DNA from: Acanthaster planci
Taxonomy: Eukaryota > Echinodermata > Asteroidea > Valvatida > Acanthasteridae
Direction of reading: 5' to 3'
Length of the DNA stretch: 64,000 bases
Assembly (NCBI RefSeq): GCF_001949145.1
Contig: NW_019091549.1
Coordinates: forward strand, 248,001-312,000
The notes under the pieces are model-generated. The model saw only the letters and a list, made by a program, of their open reading frames with translations. It was not told the DNA's origin and ran no database searches. The translations under genes were made by a program, and so were the position numbers. This document shows, piece after piece, positions 33,101-43,592 of the stretch (position 1 is the stretch's first letter; the number at the start of each line of letters is the position of its first letter).

Positions 33101-35082
33101 GCTATGTACATATTACATGCTGGAATATGTTATCTCACACAACAATATCATGATGAAAAAAGCTCCTAAGAATACATCTACCGGTAATTTGTAAACTGCC
33201 TTCAATTTCTATGAAGGAAAAAAGTATCTGTGTAGATACCCCGAAATGCACTAAACTTGAACTTACAAAAATGGGGTGGGGGGAAGTAGTCGTAGTCTTT
33301 CTTGTGGATTCTTCTCTCCAAGTTATCTTTATATATTTATGAAGTGTACTTTCAAGGCACAGCCATTTTCCAAACAGCCAGTTTAGTATTCCAACAGCTG
33401 CGCATACCTAAAAATATCACGCTTCTGAGGTCATTTGGGCGTGTGTGCGAGGTCTGCCCTACATGTATCAGCACGTAGGGCGGCCAAGTTTGTGATCTGG
33501 ACACGCTTTGATACGAACACTGCAATCAGACAAGATTGATTGGTGATGCTACCTCATTGTTAACAAACGCGTCACCTGAACTGAAGTTCTGCTCTATGTT
33601 GAGACTAAAAACTCGTCGCATTTTCAATTTTACACTTCACACTTTTCGTGCAACATGTGCGGTTGTTTTGGTGCATGTACTGCAGTTGTGTTTTTTTTTT
33701 TTCCGAAAGTACGGATATAAAAAATTTGTATCAATAAATTGTATCCTGAAAGAATGTACATGTATTGCGATGCACCGGTTTATCGATGTATCGTTGCAGC
33801 CCTGTCGGTGCGGTCCTATGCAAACCCACATGAGTGCTTTTCCCACGAAGGACCTTTCTTTTTTTTAAACTGAACTGGCTCATTCATCATACATGTACAT
33901 GTTTGCGTCTGCAAATATTCACCTTTAGAGTCACACTTGCACAATTTCCTGCTTTAAATTGTGAGCATTCACCAACTGCAGGCTGGTCAATAATTGATAA
34001 GAGTGCCAAAGGTTCACGTTCTCATTTCTGTCTGAACCTACCTGTTTTTGTTGTGTATAACCGGTTAATTTATCATTGTCAATAAAAACAGTTTACCCTA
34101 ACAGTCCTCATTGTTTCACCTGTTGGAGGATTGAGCACTGGTGATAATGGTTAGAACCTACATACGTGTACAATGTACTGTACGTGTACATGTATATGTA
34201 CGCAGAGACTGTGGGTTGGAGAGGGGACAGGGATCATACTGTTTATGGGTACATGTACCTTGCCTTCCTTAGGCTTTCATTGCTAGCCCATCAATTTATC
34301 ATGGACTGGAGTACATGTACAAGAGCATTTGTAGTCGCTGCACTTAGTCATTGCAAGATTGTGCACATTCAGATGAAAATTAGCTGCTTTGCATATATTA
34401 TTTCGTGCATACATGTATTTGCCAGTCAGCCTGTGCCTGCACGTACTACCGGTATGTCCTTTGTACTCTCATGAGTGATCACTCAAAGACATCTGCTGTT
34501 TTTGCAATTAGCCCATTGATTGATAATAAAGGTTCATTTGGCTGTTTCCCAGAACTGAGTATCATCTTTTGCAGGGAAAATTGACACCACTACCAGTGTA
34601 TCAATGAGTAAAAACGTCATACATTCATGTACGTACATGTAAAACAGCACATACCAGTAGAAGGAAATACATGTTTCTGTTTTATACAGGCATTATACAA
34701 ATTCCAGTCTTGGCACTAGCCAAAAATGCATCTACCCCCAGTACATGTAACTGGAACTTTAGTGTTACAGCCAGAAATTTGGAATAGGTTCATCGCCTCC
34801 AACTACATGTATTAAACGGTAACATTCCCCTTTGGATTCTGTGCTTGAACCAGAAATGACACATTTGTTACAGCCAGTGCAAGTGACGTTCTGTTGGGAG
34901 TGACAGGTTGGTGCTCATATTGCGTGGTGTATCTGTGATCAACTTTTATTGGAATTGGTGTTCCCCAGGGGTGCTGATGAGCATGGCATACACGTAGCTC
35001 GAGAAAAAAATTTGGAGGGAATCAAATGCCCACAGCAAATTGTGTCTTGCCACTTGCCAACCCAGATGGCAGGGCTCTCCGT

Positions 35083-35153
35083 GTACATGTACATGTCCAT
35101 ACATAGTACGTACATGTACATGTACATGTACATGTATGTAGAGTACATGTAGC
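35083..35153. repeat. dense TACATGTA array
   Basis: GTACATGTACATG recurs with TACGTACATGTACATGTACA at 35108-35130. It is a self-complementary hexamer array (unit ACATGT/CATGTA) that reads as overlapping palindromes on both strands. Comparable dense spots are 38273-38390 and 41010-41075. Confidence 0.9.
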
Positions 35154-35934
35154 TCTTTTGCATTTGCTCTCAATCATGTCAATCCATTCCTCCAAGTAAG
35201 CAATCTTACATTCTGTGGCCTTGTTTACCTGTCAGAAGAATGTAAAAGTGAACCATTCCTTGAAATTTTTCCCCTTTTAATTTGTAAATTCAATTTACAT
35301 GTAATTGTTTCTTTGGGGGGGGAGAAGGTATTATTGACAAGATTGGGTGAGGTACATGTAATCATGAAAATGAGTGAGGTGGGGCCACTTCACATTTAAA
35401 TACAAATGTAGGTTGGGGAAACCCTGATTGGAATCATCATTCTCCACATGGATAATGAATTTCAATACCTGTTGAAACAATCTACCACCAGCCTCTGTTC
35501 TTTGCCATGGAGGGGAACTTATTCACAGCTAAAAACATGTACTGGTGCATGTACCTGTACCTGGCCCACCGTGGCTGTCATTTCTTCCGTATGAAAAGTG
35601 ATGATTCAGTTGGTTCCTTCAAGCTCACCTTTCATAGGTGTACCGTGCATGTACATGTACAGCATTTGAGTGACAATCAAAGGGTTCTTTGAAATCAGCT
35701 GTCCGTGGCATGATCACACTATACTGTGGTTTTCTTTTTTTATCATTACAGCCAAGGGCCTAAGGTCACAGTGATTCAGTACGTATCAGTTCAAAATTGT
35801 GAGCAGTAACAGACTTGAAGCAAGGTTCATACTGAGTGGCTTCAGAAAAGTCAGTGTTGTATTCAAAGAGATCTTTTAAAAATGTACAGTCTCCATATGC
35901 AGGTGTTTAGGGAATACATTGTAAATTTGTTCTT

Positions 35935-36001
35935 TACCCCAAACCCCCAGGGTGTATGTAAGATCGTATTGGAATTGGAGGATTTGGGACTGTTAGGGGT
36001 A
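35935..36001 (+). mobile_element. 67-bp mini-element with inverted ends (copy 3)
   Basis: It begins TACCCCAAACCCCCAGGGTG and ends GGGACTGTTAGGGGTA. The core GGAATTGGAGGATTTGGGAC matches AAATTGGAGGATTCAGGAC of the copy at 15011-15080. Confidence 0.65.
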
Positions 36002-37439
36002 CAGTACGGTATTTAATGCATCATTGCACTTGTGGGCATGTACAGCTAGCCCTGAAAAGCTAAAAGGGCACTCCTGTGTAATTTACTACAGGATATAAAT
36101 GCTGTGTGATTTACCCTGTTCACTTTAATAAAAATCCCCAGTGTTTTCCAATCTAAATACATGTTGCCTCACAGCCTGCCAAGTTTAACTTGTCTCCCAT
36201 TGTGTTTACAAGGAGCCACCAAACTCTTTAAGTGTGCACCTGTTCCTTGCTCTGTGCATGTACCCAGTAGCTGCAAAGTTGAAAGTTTGGGAGCCACGTG
36301 TACATTTAACATGTACATGGATGTCATAACATTTCCTTGACGAAAGAAGCCATCGTCACATATTGCCTTAGAATTTTTATCCCCAAACTGAACATCTCCA
36401 AGATGCCCGGAAATGTACTTCACCTTCACCTGAACTTCAAACGAGAGTCTTTTTAGTGGGCTGTGAACCCCATTAACGAAGGTTCCCCCTTCCTACCACC
36501 CCATGCTTCAATTTCTGTTGGCCCCCACCAAGTTTGAAATTCTGAACTTGGAGAGTGCTGATTACCCACCTGTACATTTTCCCTTTAATTTTACACAAAC
36601 AGTTATTTGTACTGTACATGTATCTTCATAGAATTGCCTCTAGCAACCAAGGCATACAGTGTATGTGTTCGTACATGTACATGTATGTAGGCCTACATGT
36701 ACCTCTCTCCCTTTCACTTGTTTCAGTCACACTTACATTTTTGTACTGAAAAACATTTTTCACCATTCAGAGGAATTTACAAGCCTTCTCTCAGAACTGA
36801 GTGAAGAAAACATGTTTGAATAAGGCAGGCATATTGAGTTCAAAATGTTAGGAATCTTCTGTCCCCATCCTACTAGTAGGGGGGAGGGGATACATGTACA
36901 TGTATGTAGGACTGAAAACCTCAGAAATTGTCAGAGTAACCCAATCCACAGTGGGAGGTGTATTCAGGCATGTACAATGTACATATATACATCATGTACA
37001 TGTACCGTATTGTGCTTTGTACCGCCAGTCTCTTGAGAAACTTTGACTCGCATAGATCTTCTCTCTCTCTTTCTCTTTTATAACTCCTGCTGTGAATCTT
37101 GCTTGTATTCAAGGGGGGGGGGTTTTTGTGTGAGAATTCCTGAGGGTTGCCATTATGACTGCAACAATATCCCTAGGAAGAAACAAGTCTCACATTTCTT
37201 GGAGATCTGTGAGCCAAATACAGTCTGTGTTGTTAACCTGCTCGGGAGATAGGTGTCACAGCATTGTCAGTCAGAGGTGTCACATTTTCACAGGACATGT
37301 GTTGTCACTTCAAAGAGTCTTTCAATTTGTACAAAAATGGCACTTTTGAAAAAAGTTGCAGCACAATAGCCACTAGTAACAAAAAAAATTACCCACGTAA
37401 CAGCCAAATTTGACACCTAGAGAATATGGGCATTTCTCA

Positions 37440-37574
37440 GTGCGCCTCCAAAAGTTTGCAATGCATTGGCCGATCACAATGCGCAAAATCTGTCGACCAG
37501 TGTGTGTTTGGAAAGCGTCGACAGATTTCGCACATTTTGATTGCCCAACGCATTGTAAACTCTTAGAGGCGCAC
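37440..37574. mobile_element. foldback element with about 58-bp arms and AGTGCGCCTC ends
   Basis: The left arm starts AGTGCGCCTCCAAAAGTTTG and reaches AAAATCTGTCGAC at 37497; the right arm runs from GTCGACAGATTTCGCAC to CTCTTAGAGGCGCACT. The arms are complementary with about eight or nine mismatches around a spacer of about 18 bases. No coding capacity. Confidence 0.75.
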
Positions 37575-37833
37575 TATTTTGAATTGTGGGTCCCCCCCCC
37601 GTATTTGCTGTATGTAGTTCTTATTCCTCCATTGGTGCACATACATGGACATCTCACCCATTTGTAGACCATAAGTACATGTAGTTTTCTTGTCCCTCTT
37701 ATCTTGATCTTCACTAGACATGCCAAAACTTAGACCAGAAGAACCAAGTTTCATTCACTGGGAATCCTGTGCACATTTTTGTGGTTAGACTCACCAGTAC
37801 ATGGTGGTTTTATGAGATGGTATATGGCCATGA

Positions 37834-37990
37834 ACAGTAAACTCTCCATAACTCAAAGAAACTCTGCTTAACTTGAAGACATTCTTCATACCCAAGAAGA
37901 GAATAGGCTTTTATGCACAAAACTACCTCTGTAACTCGAAATGCCCACGCCACTTCATTTGCTTAACTCAAGGTTTTTGATCGGAAAAGA
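37834..37990 (+). mobile_element. possible pogo/Tigger-like end fragment
   Basis: ACAGTAAACTCTCCATAACTC followed by repeated CTTAACT(T/C)GAA-type and TAACTCGAA words resembles the ends of pogo-type DNA transposons (CAGTnAACTCTCnATAACTC, from memory). No matching inverted right end was found, so this may be a truncated copy. Confidence 0.35.
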
Positions 37991-38272
37991 CTGCCACCAA
38001 ATTACAAGTGGAAAAAGAATGCAGATACTTTAATTATGAGTCATTTCTGCAAAACCACACTTTGTCTTTTTGCATGAGGACATGAGCGTGCTTGCTGCTG
38101 GTGCCTGCCATTTTAATCGACTCGTCACAACCACAACCTAAACAAATCCCAGCTTTCAAGCAAGCCTGATTGCCATCACAGCCCAAATGTTGCCCGCATG
38201 CACGCCGTCCAATCTCGACAATTTTTCGTGATAGGGCATGGTGGTTGAGAATTGTATACATGCAGCATCACA

Positions 38273-38390
38273 TTACTGTATGTACATGTACCAATACAGT
38301 CAATGTTTGATCTTTAACTTTATGTACATGTATGTGTACATGTACCTTGATTTCTATATTGTACATGTATACATGTACCGGGAGTGTACC
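38273..38390. repeat. TACATGTA / GTACCNGTAC palindrome cluster
   Basis: Within about 120 bases there are six TACATGT(A/G) palindromes plus GTGTACCAGTACAC. It is not a strict tandem array, since unique sequence separates the units. Confidence 0.85.
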
Positions 38391-39599
38391 AGTACACTCT
38401 ATTTAATCTATACCGAATGAAATTGAAAATCGAAATAAAAAGCTTTCTCTCAATTTGAGTACAAGATGAATGTGTGTGAACGTGAACAGTCTACAGCAGT
38501 ACAGACACACATGTTAAAGTGTTAAACCTGCTTTTTTTTTCTTCCGTAAGTTCTGGTTCAGGGAAAACAGTTTGTTCAGGTTTGAGTGGACATGTACCGG
38601 TATGTACTGAGTTTCGAGTACACACAAACATGCACCAGTACATGTACATGATACAACTGAAAAATCATGTCCATGTACCCGGTATGTATTACTAAGGGAA
38701 TTCCCATTCACATCTGTTGGCCCGTGCCGGGTATCCGGTACCTGTCCATCGACATCAAAACCTGGTTCCTGGTGGGGGGGGACAGGTGCTCATAAAAAGA
38801 ATTTTAAAAAAATACATGTACATGTAAATAAATTAGGGACAAAAATCCATGTATAAAACATCTGTGAAATTTACATGTAGTACTGAAGGGCAGAATTGCT
38901 AAAAAATCACTGTAACGCTGAAAACACGGTCATATGAGTACCGGTACATACAACTGGTTTAGAGATCAACAGAGCTACTGGTACTATTGTAATCCACTCC
39001 GCCCGTTGTACTTCAGTCGTTTCCTAGTTGTGAATTTTTCCTGGTTCATGGAGATTTACAATAATTTCAATGCCCTTCAAAGCATTTTGGTGGTGGTTTT
39101 TCAATCAGAAACTTCAACATACCAGTAAGTGGATAAAGTGGTCCGGGTATTGTTTGCATTACAGAGGTAGTATTTTACATAAAAGCTTTTTAACCCATGA
39201 CATACGCAGCACTGATCTGGCCGACACATGACAACGACCAGCGCTCACCATCTGTACACGTGCGTTCCGCGTGTACAGGGTCGTACATCTAGACGTTTCC
39301 TTTGCGAGGTACAATGTAGCTGGTGCGTAGGTGGTTTGCAGATCTGTTGTCTGTTCTGATGATGTTCCTTGTCCAAACTTTTGTTTTTCTGTTTCATATA
39401 CCGGTACAAGTTTACAAAAGAAGATTTTGCAAATTGAAGGTAACAGTTTTGTTTGATAAAAAGTAGGAGAGATTTACCCTGACGGTTAGAACAATGTGCT
39501 GTTTGCTTTGTATGTACAAAAAAAAGCTCTCTTTCCAGCACATGGTCCACCGGAGTTGCGCGCAGTACCATTTGTTATTTAAGTGTTCTCTTTTACGGG

Positions 39600-39765
39600 T
39601 ACCCGACGTCCAGTTGATGGTACATGTGCAACAACCGGTAGTTCAGAAGAATATCTTTATATGGACTCGGCGCGCCAATGGCGAGTTCCACATGCCGCGC
39701 ACACACCCTTGACCAATCGGAATGGATTAAACTGTCTCGTATCCAGGTGCCAGCGTTTGTTTTAC
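39600..39765 (-). repeat. dispersed repeat with promoter-like motifs, family Y copy 1
   Basis: Read on the minus strand it contains GCTGGCACCTGGATACGAGA, CAGTTTAATCC, GATTGGTCA (inverted CCAAT), then GAGTCCATATAAAGATATTC (TATA-like). The same order and spacing is found on the plus strand at 58815-58985, where the TATA-like element is CCATATAAGG. Similarity continues for about 70 bases past the TATA-like element. Confidence 0.8.
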
Positions 39766-41009
39766 GTAGTGGGCTTTGTCAAATAGCGGTATATGTTAAT
39801 GCATGGCCACATGACACGTTTCAACCAAACGAAATACACAAACTGTCCCAGGAATTTATGAATAGAATTTTATGTCAACCACATGTACAAGTGGCACCAA
39901 CCTTGCCAAATGGATTCACAGAATTTCTGGGACTTTTCACATACATGTATTCATTCTTTTTTGTTAATTTTGCCCTTTCAAAGTAACCATAGGCACAATG
40001 GAAACTGCTTACGCACCTAACATTTAATTGACCAAGTCTTTTGTGTATAGATGAATTTATTTAAGGACAGCCGAATAAGAGATCAATACTTCGTATCGAT
40101 TTGGGAAATTAAAGGTTAGCCTTTTTATACATGTATAGTACTCAGTTTTAATTTAGACTTTTGATCAGTTACTTACCAGTGCGTGTGTATACATGTACAT
40201 GTACATGGACTCTGTAATTGGAAATGAAAAATCCCTTATTTGATTCCCAGTTTTGTCAAACTCGAAGCACAGGTAATTATTACCACAAATTGCTGGAGAT
40301 TTCTTCGGGACATTCTCAAATGATAATTAATACAAGTGTACGCATACATGTGCACACGCGGTCATTGCAGAAACAGCAAAATTATCCTTAAATGGGAGGA
40401 TTTCAAATTGTTTTGATGTCTTGCTTGCATTTCTGATAATGGCCACTGCTGTGCCACATTGAGGGGCATCACAATAGTGTTAAGGAATTTATGGACTTAC
40501 ATGTAGTATCCTACACAGAAAATTTGTTCAAAGTACATTGTACATGTGCGTGCATCTGACTTGACTGCTGGACTGACGAATGCTGCCATGCCAACCAGCC
40601 TGCACCACTTCATTAGATGGCCTTATTATAATGCCTTTGTGTTTCCATGGTGATGGCTCTCTTAAGCTACATGTAAGAGTCTAATAAGCCGATAACCATT
40701 TTACTCCTGTGTAATTTATGGCAAAGTTTCCAAGCGTTGTCAGATTTCCCAAAGTGTCCACGTGCGCGCAACTTTTTTTGGGGGGGGGTTGCTGAAGTTT
40801 TAGGTATTTGGGATCTGTTTGAAATTGAGTGCACAAGAGAATGAGAAGAGGCAAACCTCCCACAATTATTGCCAAAAAGAGTTTTACCCTGCACCTTGGT
40901 CTTGACACAAAAGGTTTCCCTGAGGGTGCACACCCACAGTTCACTGTGATGCCAATAATCACCATGCAGGGGGGCAAAAAGACCCAATCCAGAGCATTTG
41001 GAACCTTCT

Positions 41010-41075
41010 TTTACATGTACATGTACGTGTACCGGTACATGTACGTGTACATGTACAACATGTACGTGCAAAAAT
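41010..41075. repeat. TACATGTA/TACGTGTA/TACCGGTA palindrome cluster
   Basis: ACATGTACATGTACGTGTAC is followed by CGGTACATGTACGTGTACAT and another ACATGTACGTGC. Different TACNNGTA variants directly abut one another. Confidence 0.9.
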
Positions 41076-41540
41076 GAAAAACAAAATTGGTGGCTTGAGA
41101 GCCCTTCTTGCTGTCATGCGAGAGCACACGTGCACACACCATATGGCAGTTGTGCATGTATGTTTGCATAAAACACACTGACATCAATTACTGTACTTTC
41201 TAATTAAGGAATGCACATTGCTGACATGTATGAGCAAACATGCACTGGTATATAACACTTAACGCTTGCCCTTTCACTAATGTTGACATTCACATTACTT
41301 GATGATTTATTGATGTATTCTACAGCAACTGGGCCATAATGGTGTTTTAAAGCATGTGTACATGTACATATACATTCATACATGTACAGTTCTGTACGTA
41401 CACGTACACTGTACCTCCACATGCACCCTTGTACTTGTGCATGTAATTTAGTGACAGTAAACTAGACAGTAATTACTTGTAAATTCAAGATTCCATCTGT
41501 CAGTCACATTTATTACCAAATGGCTTATATTTACATGATA

Positions 41541-41707
41541 AAGTAAACTACATGTAGATACATGTACATGTAGGTTTGCGGTAGCACCATGGATATATCT
41601 ATTTTTTGAATATGTGGGGTTCTGAAAAGAATGGTTCTTTTCAGAACCCCATATACTCAAAAAACAGATATATTCCTGGTGCTACCGCAAACCTATCTAG
41701 TTTACTT
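41541..41707. mobile_element. 167-bp foldback hairpin with hexamer insertions in one arm
   Basis: The centre TTCTGAAAAGAA-TGG-TTCTTTTCAGAA has a three-base loop. The arms run outward through GGGGTTC, ATATATCT, GGTGCTACCGCAAACC and AAGTAAACTA / TAGTTTACTT. The left arm contains two extra blocks, CATGTA and CATGTACATGTA, each directly after a TA. No protein frame. It may be a foldback MITE; a small-RNA hairpin is an alternative. Confidence 0.9.
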
Positions 41708-42247
41708 GCTATCTCCAACATGAAAAGCTTCAAATCTCATTTGCATATTAGTCCATCATGTGTGCTGAATGAATAGTGCATTCTGTCCGCCCTGAGCTGA
41801 AGTGCACCCCCAATTTGGCGAAAGAAAGACAGGTGGTTACAAGCGGGTTCTTGCATGCGTTCTGTGTGTATGCAAAGACCCTATACATGCCGGAATAAAA
41901 AAGTTACGCATACTCAGCGTACTCCGCGTCAAATGCGCCTATACTTGTGCCTCATGGCATGCCAATGCGGTGAGTACCAAAAAAACATGCCCTCTTTTGT
42001 TCCACTCGGAGTGGATTTGCAAATTCAGAAGCAAATTTACTGGCAGCTACATAGCCTACATGTACATGTACATTACATGCGGCTACAATACCGGTAAATG
42101 TACAATGTAGATGTATGTGCATTGAGCTAAATCTTTCGCTGACAGAATGACAAAGTTTGCCATTTCGCAACCCTGTAAGGGGACTGTGGTGTGTTTTGTA
42201 CAGACTGTTTTGTTTCTGCTGCCCGTACAATCATTTGCCGTGGCCAT

Positions 42248-42999
42248 CAGGCCTCAACATTAATTTTTTTAACTACATGTCCATCAGGCAAGTAGCACTG
42301 AAAATTTACTTGCCCGAACCCTGGTTTAGTTTCTCATTGCTTCCTGGGACACTAAGTTCCTTCATCCAGTCACCAGTGATGAAATTGCTACATGTACACC
42401 ACATTACGAAATGAATATACATCACCCCCCAACTATCACATGCAGAGAGGGCACAGGACTCTGCTGCATCTTTCATACAAGAGCGGGCAATGGCTATTTC
42501 TTAATCACTCAACTATTTTGCCTGGTGTCATATATGCAAAAAAGTACACACACAAGTACCAGGCAAAATTCACTAATGTTGAGGTCACAGCCACATGTAA
42601 CTTGGAGTTTCCAGCTGTCAAAGCTCTACTGCACCACGCATGCAATAACCAATGAGCTTTGGTACCCAGACACAGGGGTATTTTACAGTTTATTGGTGTA
42701 CACATTTTCCTTTGTGTGGAAAGGTGTTTAATACACTCGAGTTTGTACAGTGTGTACATATACGTAACGTTGCAAAAAATCGTTCTACGCCACGTAGCTG
42801 TATACTTTTTCCACTTTTTATAAGTTTTTGAGAAGAGGAAAAAAAACAGAGGTAACTTTGTTGCTATTCTTGGCCACGAAAAAAAATTTCAGAAAAAAGT
42901 ACCTGTCCATGATCGGGCAATTTGTCCCAGAATTGTACTTGCCCGAAAAAAGAAATTACTTGTCCTGGGCAATCGGACAGCCATTAATGTCGAGGCCTG
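42248..42999. mobile_element. 752-bp hAT-like non-autonomous element
   Basis: Left end CAGGCCTCAACATTAAT and right end ATTAATGTCGAGGCCTG form a 17-bp terminal inverted repeat with one mismatch. Flanks GTGGCCAT and CCGGCCAT could be a degenerate 8-bp target duplication. CAGG-type ends with an 8-bp duplication are features of hAT transposons. Inside, near-end ACTTGCCCGA words occur on both sides. No transposase frame is visible. Confidence 0.7.
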
Positions 43000-43349
43000 C
43001 CGGCCATTGTCACTCCAATTGCCATACCAGTATCTGAACCAACCAGGCGGCCTCCAGCAAGTGCAGTATTTATGTGTTGAGACACTTTCGTTTTCACATT
43101 GTGAGCTGGGAGTTATGGAGGAATTTTAACAGGCTTCTAGACAGCACTTAATATACAGTGTTGTACACGCACAGGTTGATTTTCTGCCAAACTACGGTGG
43201 CATCCGTGCCACTGGTATGTGAAGCATGCCATCTCTTGTTCCCACACAGAGGGGATAAGGTACACGAACATGTACAACTCTGCTGGTTTGGATATGTAGT
43301 AAGCAATTTGTAAGCGTCAAATGTTGCCCTTTTGATTTCTCCTGGGCAG

Positions 43350-43424
43350 GTCAACCTTAGTCAGCCACCCGTATTCTTGAAGCTCTGCTCCTGACACGGC
43401 AAAAACAAACAAGGCACCCTTGAC
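43350..43424 (+). other. 5' untranslated part of the first coding kinase exon
   Basis: A good acceptor (gatttctcctgggcag) at 43349 precedes 75 bases leading to the ATG at 43425. This suggests at least one upstream non-coding exon, consistent with the strong donor at 31033. Confidence 0.45.
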
Positions 43425-43592
43425 ATGGAGCAACCCATGGACCAAGGGATGGAGGAGGGTAGCAACAACGACATGTACAACACCCTGGCCAACTTCAGCA
43501 TCGAGAAGAAGATCGGCAAGGGCCAGTTCAGTGTGGTCTACAAGGCCAAGTGTCTGGTGGACAACAGAAATGTGGCTCTCAAGAAAGTCCAG
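43425..43592 (+). CDS. NEK7: NEK6/7 exon 1 (start, glycine loop, VALKK)
   Basis: It starts with ATG at 43425 and ends AAAGTCCAG|gtatac in phase 0. It encodes a 19-residue acidic leader ([19 protein letters not shown]) and then [20 protein letters not shown] through VALKKVQ. TLANF.IEKKIG.GQFS.VY.A matches NEK7 closely. A second in-frame ATG four codons on could also be used. Confidence 0.94.

Larger units (their letters stand above)
31033..43349 (+). other. COQ4-kinase spacer or long 5' UTR intron of the kinase gene
   Basis: About 12 kb without a coding exon. It is the richest part of the window in TACATGTA, TACCGGTA and TACTGGTA palindromes, especially 34150-42120, and contains several foldback and miniature elements that are listed separately. 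Short Met-Tyr or Val-His frames here are translations of the repeats. Confidence 0.6.

Noticed and set aside
34939-35173. Open frames rich in Met-Tyr or Val-His repeats
   Set aside because: They are translations of the CATGTA hexamer array, which is open in several frames on both strands.
40667-41077. 134-codon minus-strand frame and 82-codon plus-strand frame
   Set aside because: Their termini (VHVHVHV, MYMYVYRYMYVYMYNMYV) come from the TACATGTA cluster and the rest matches nothing.
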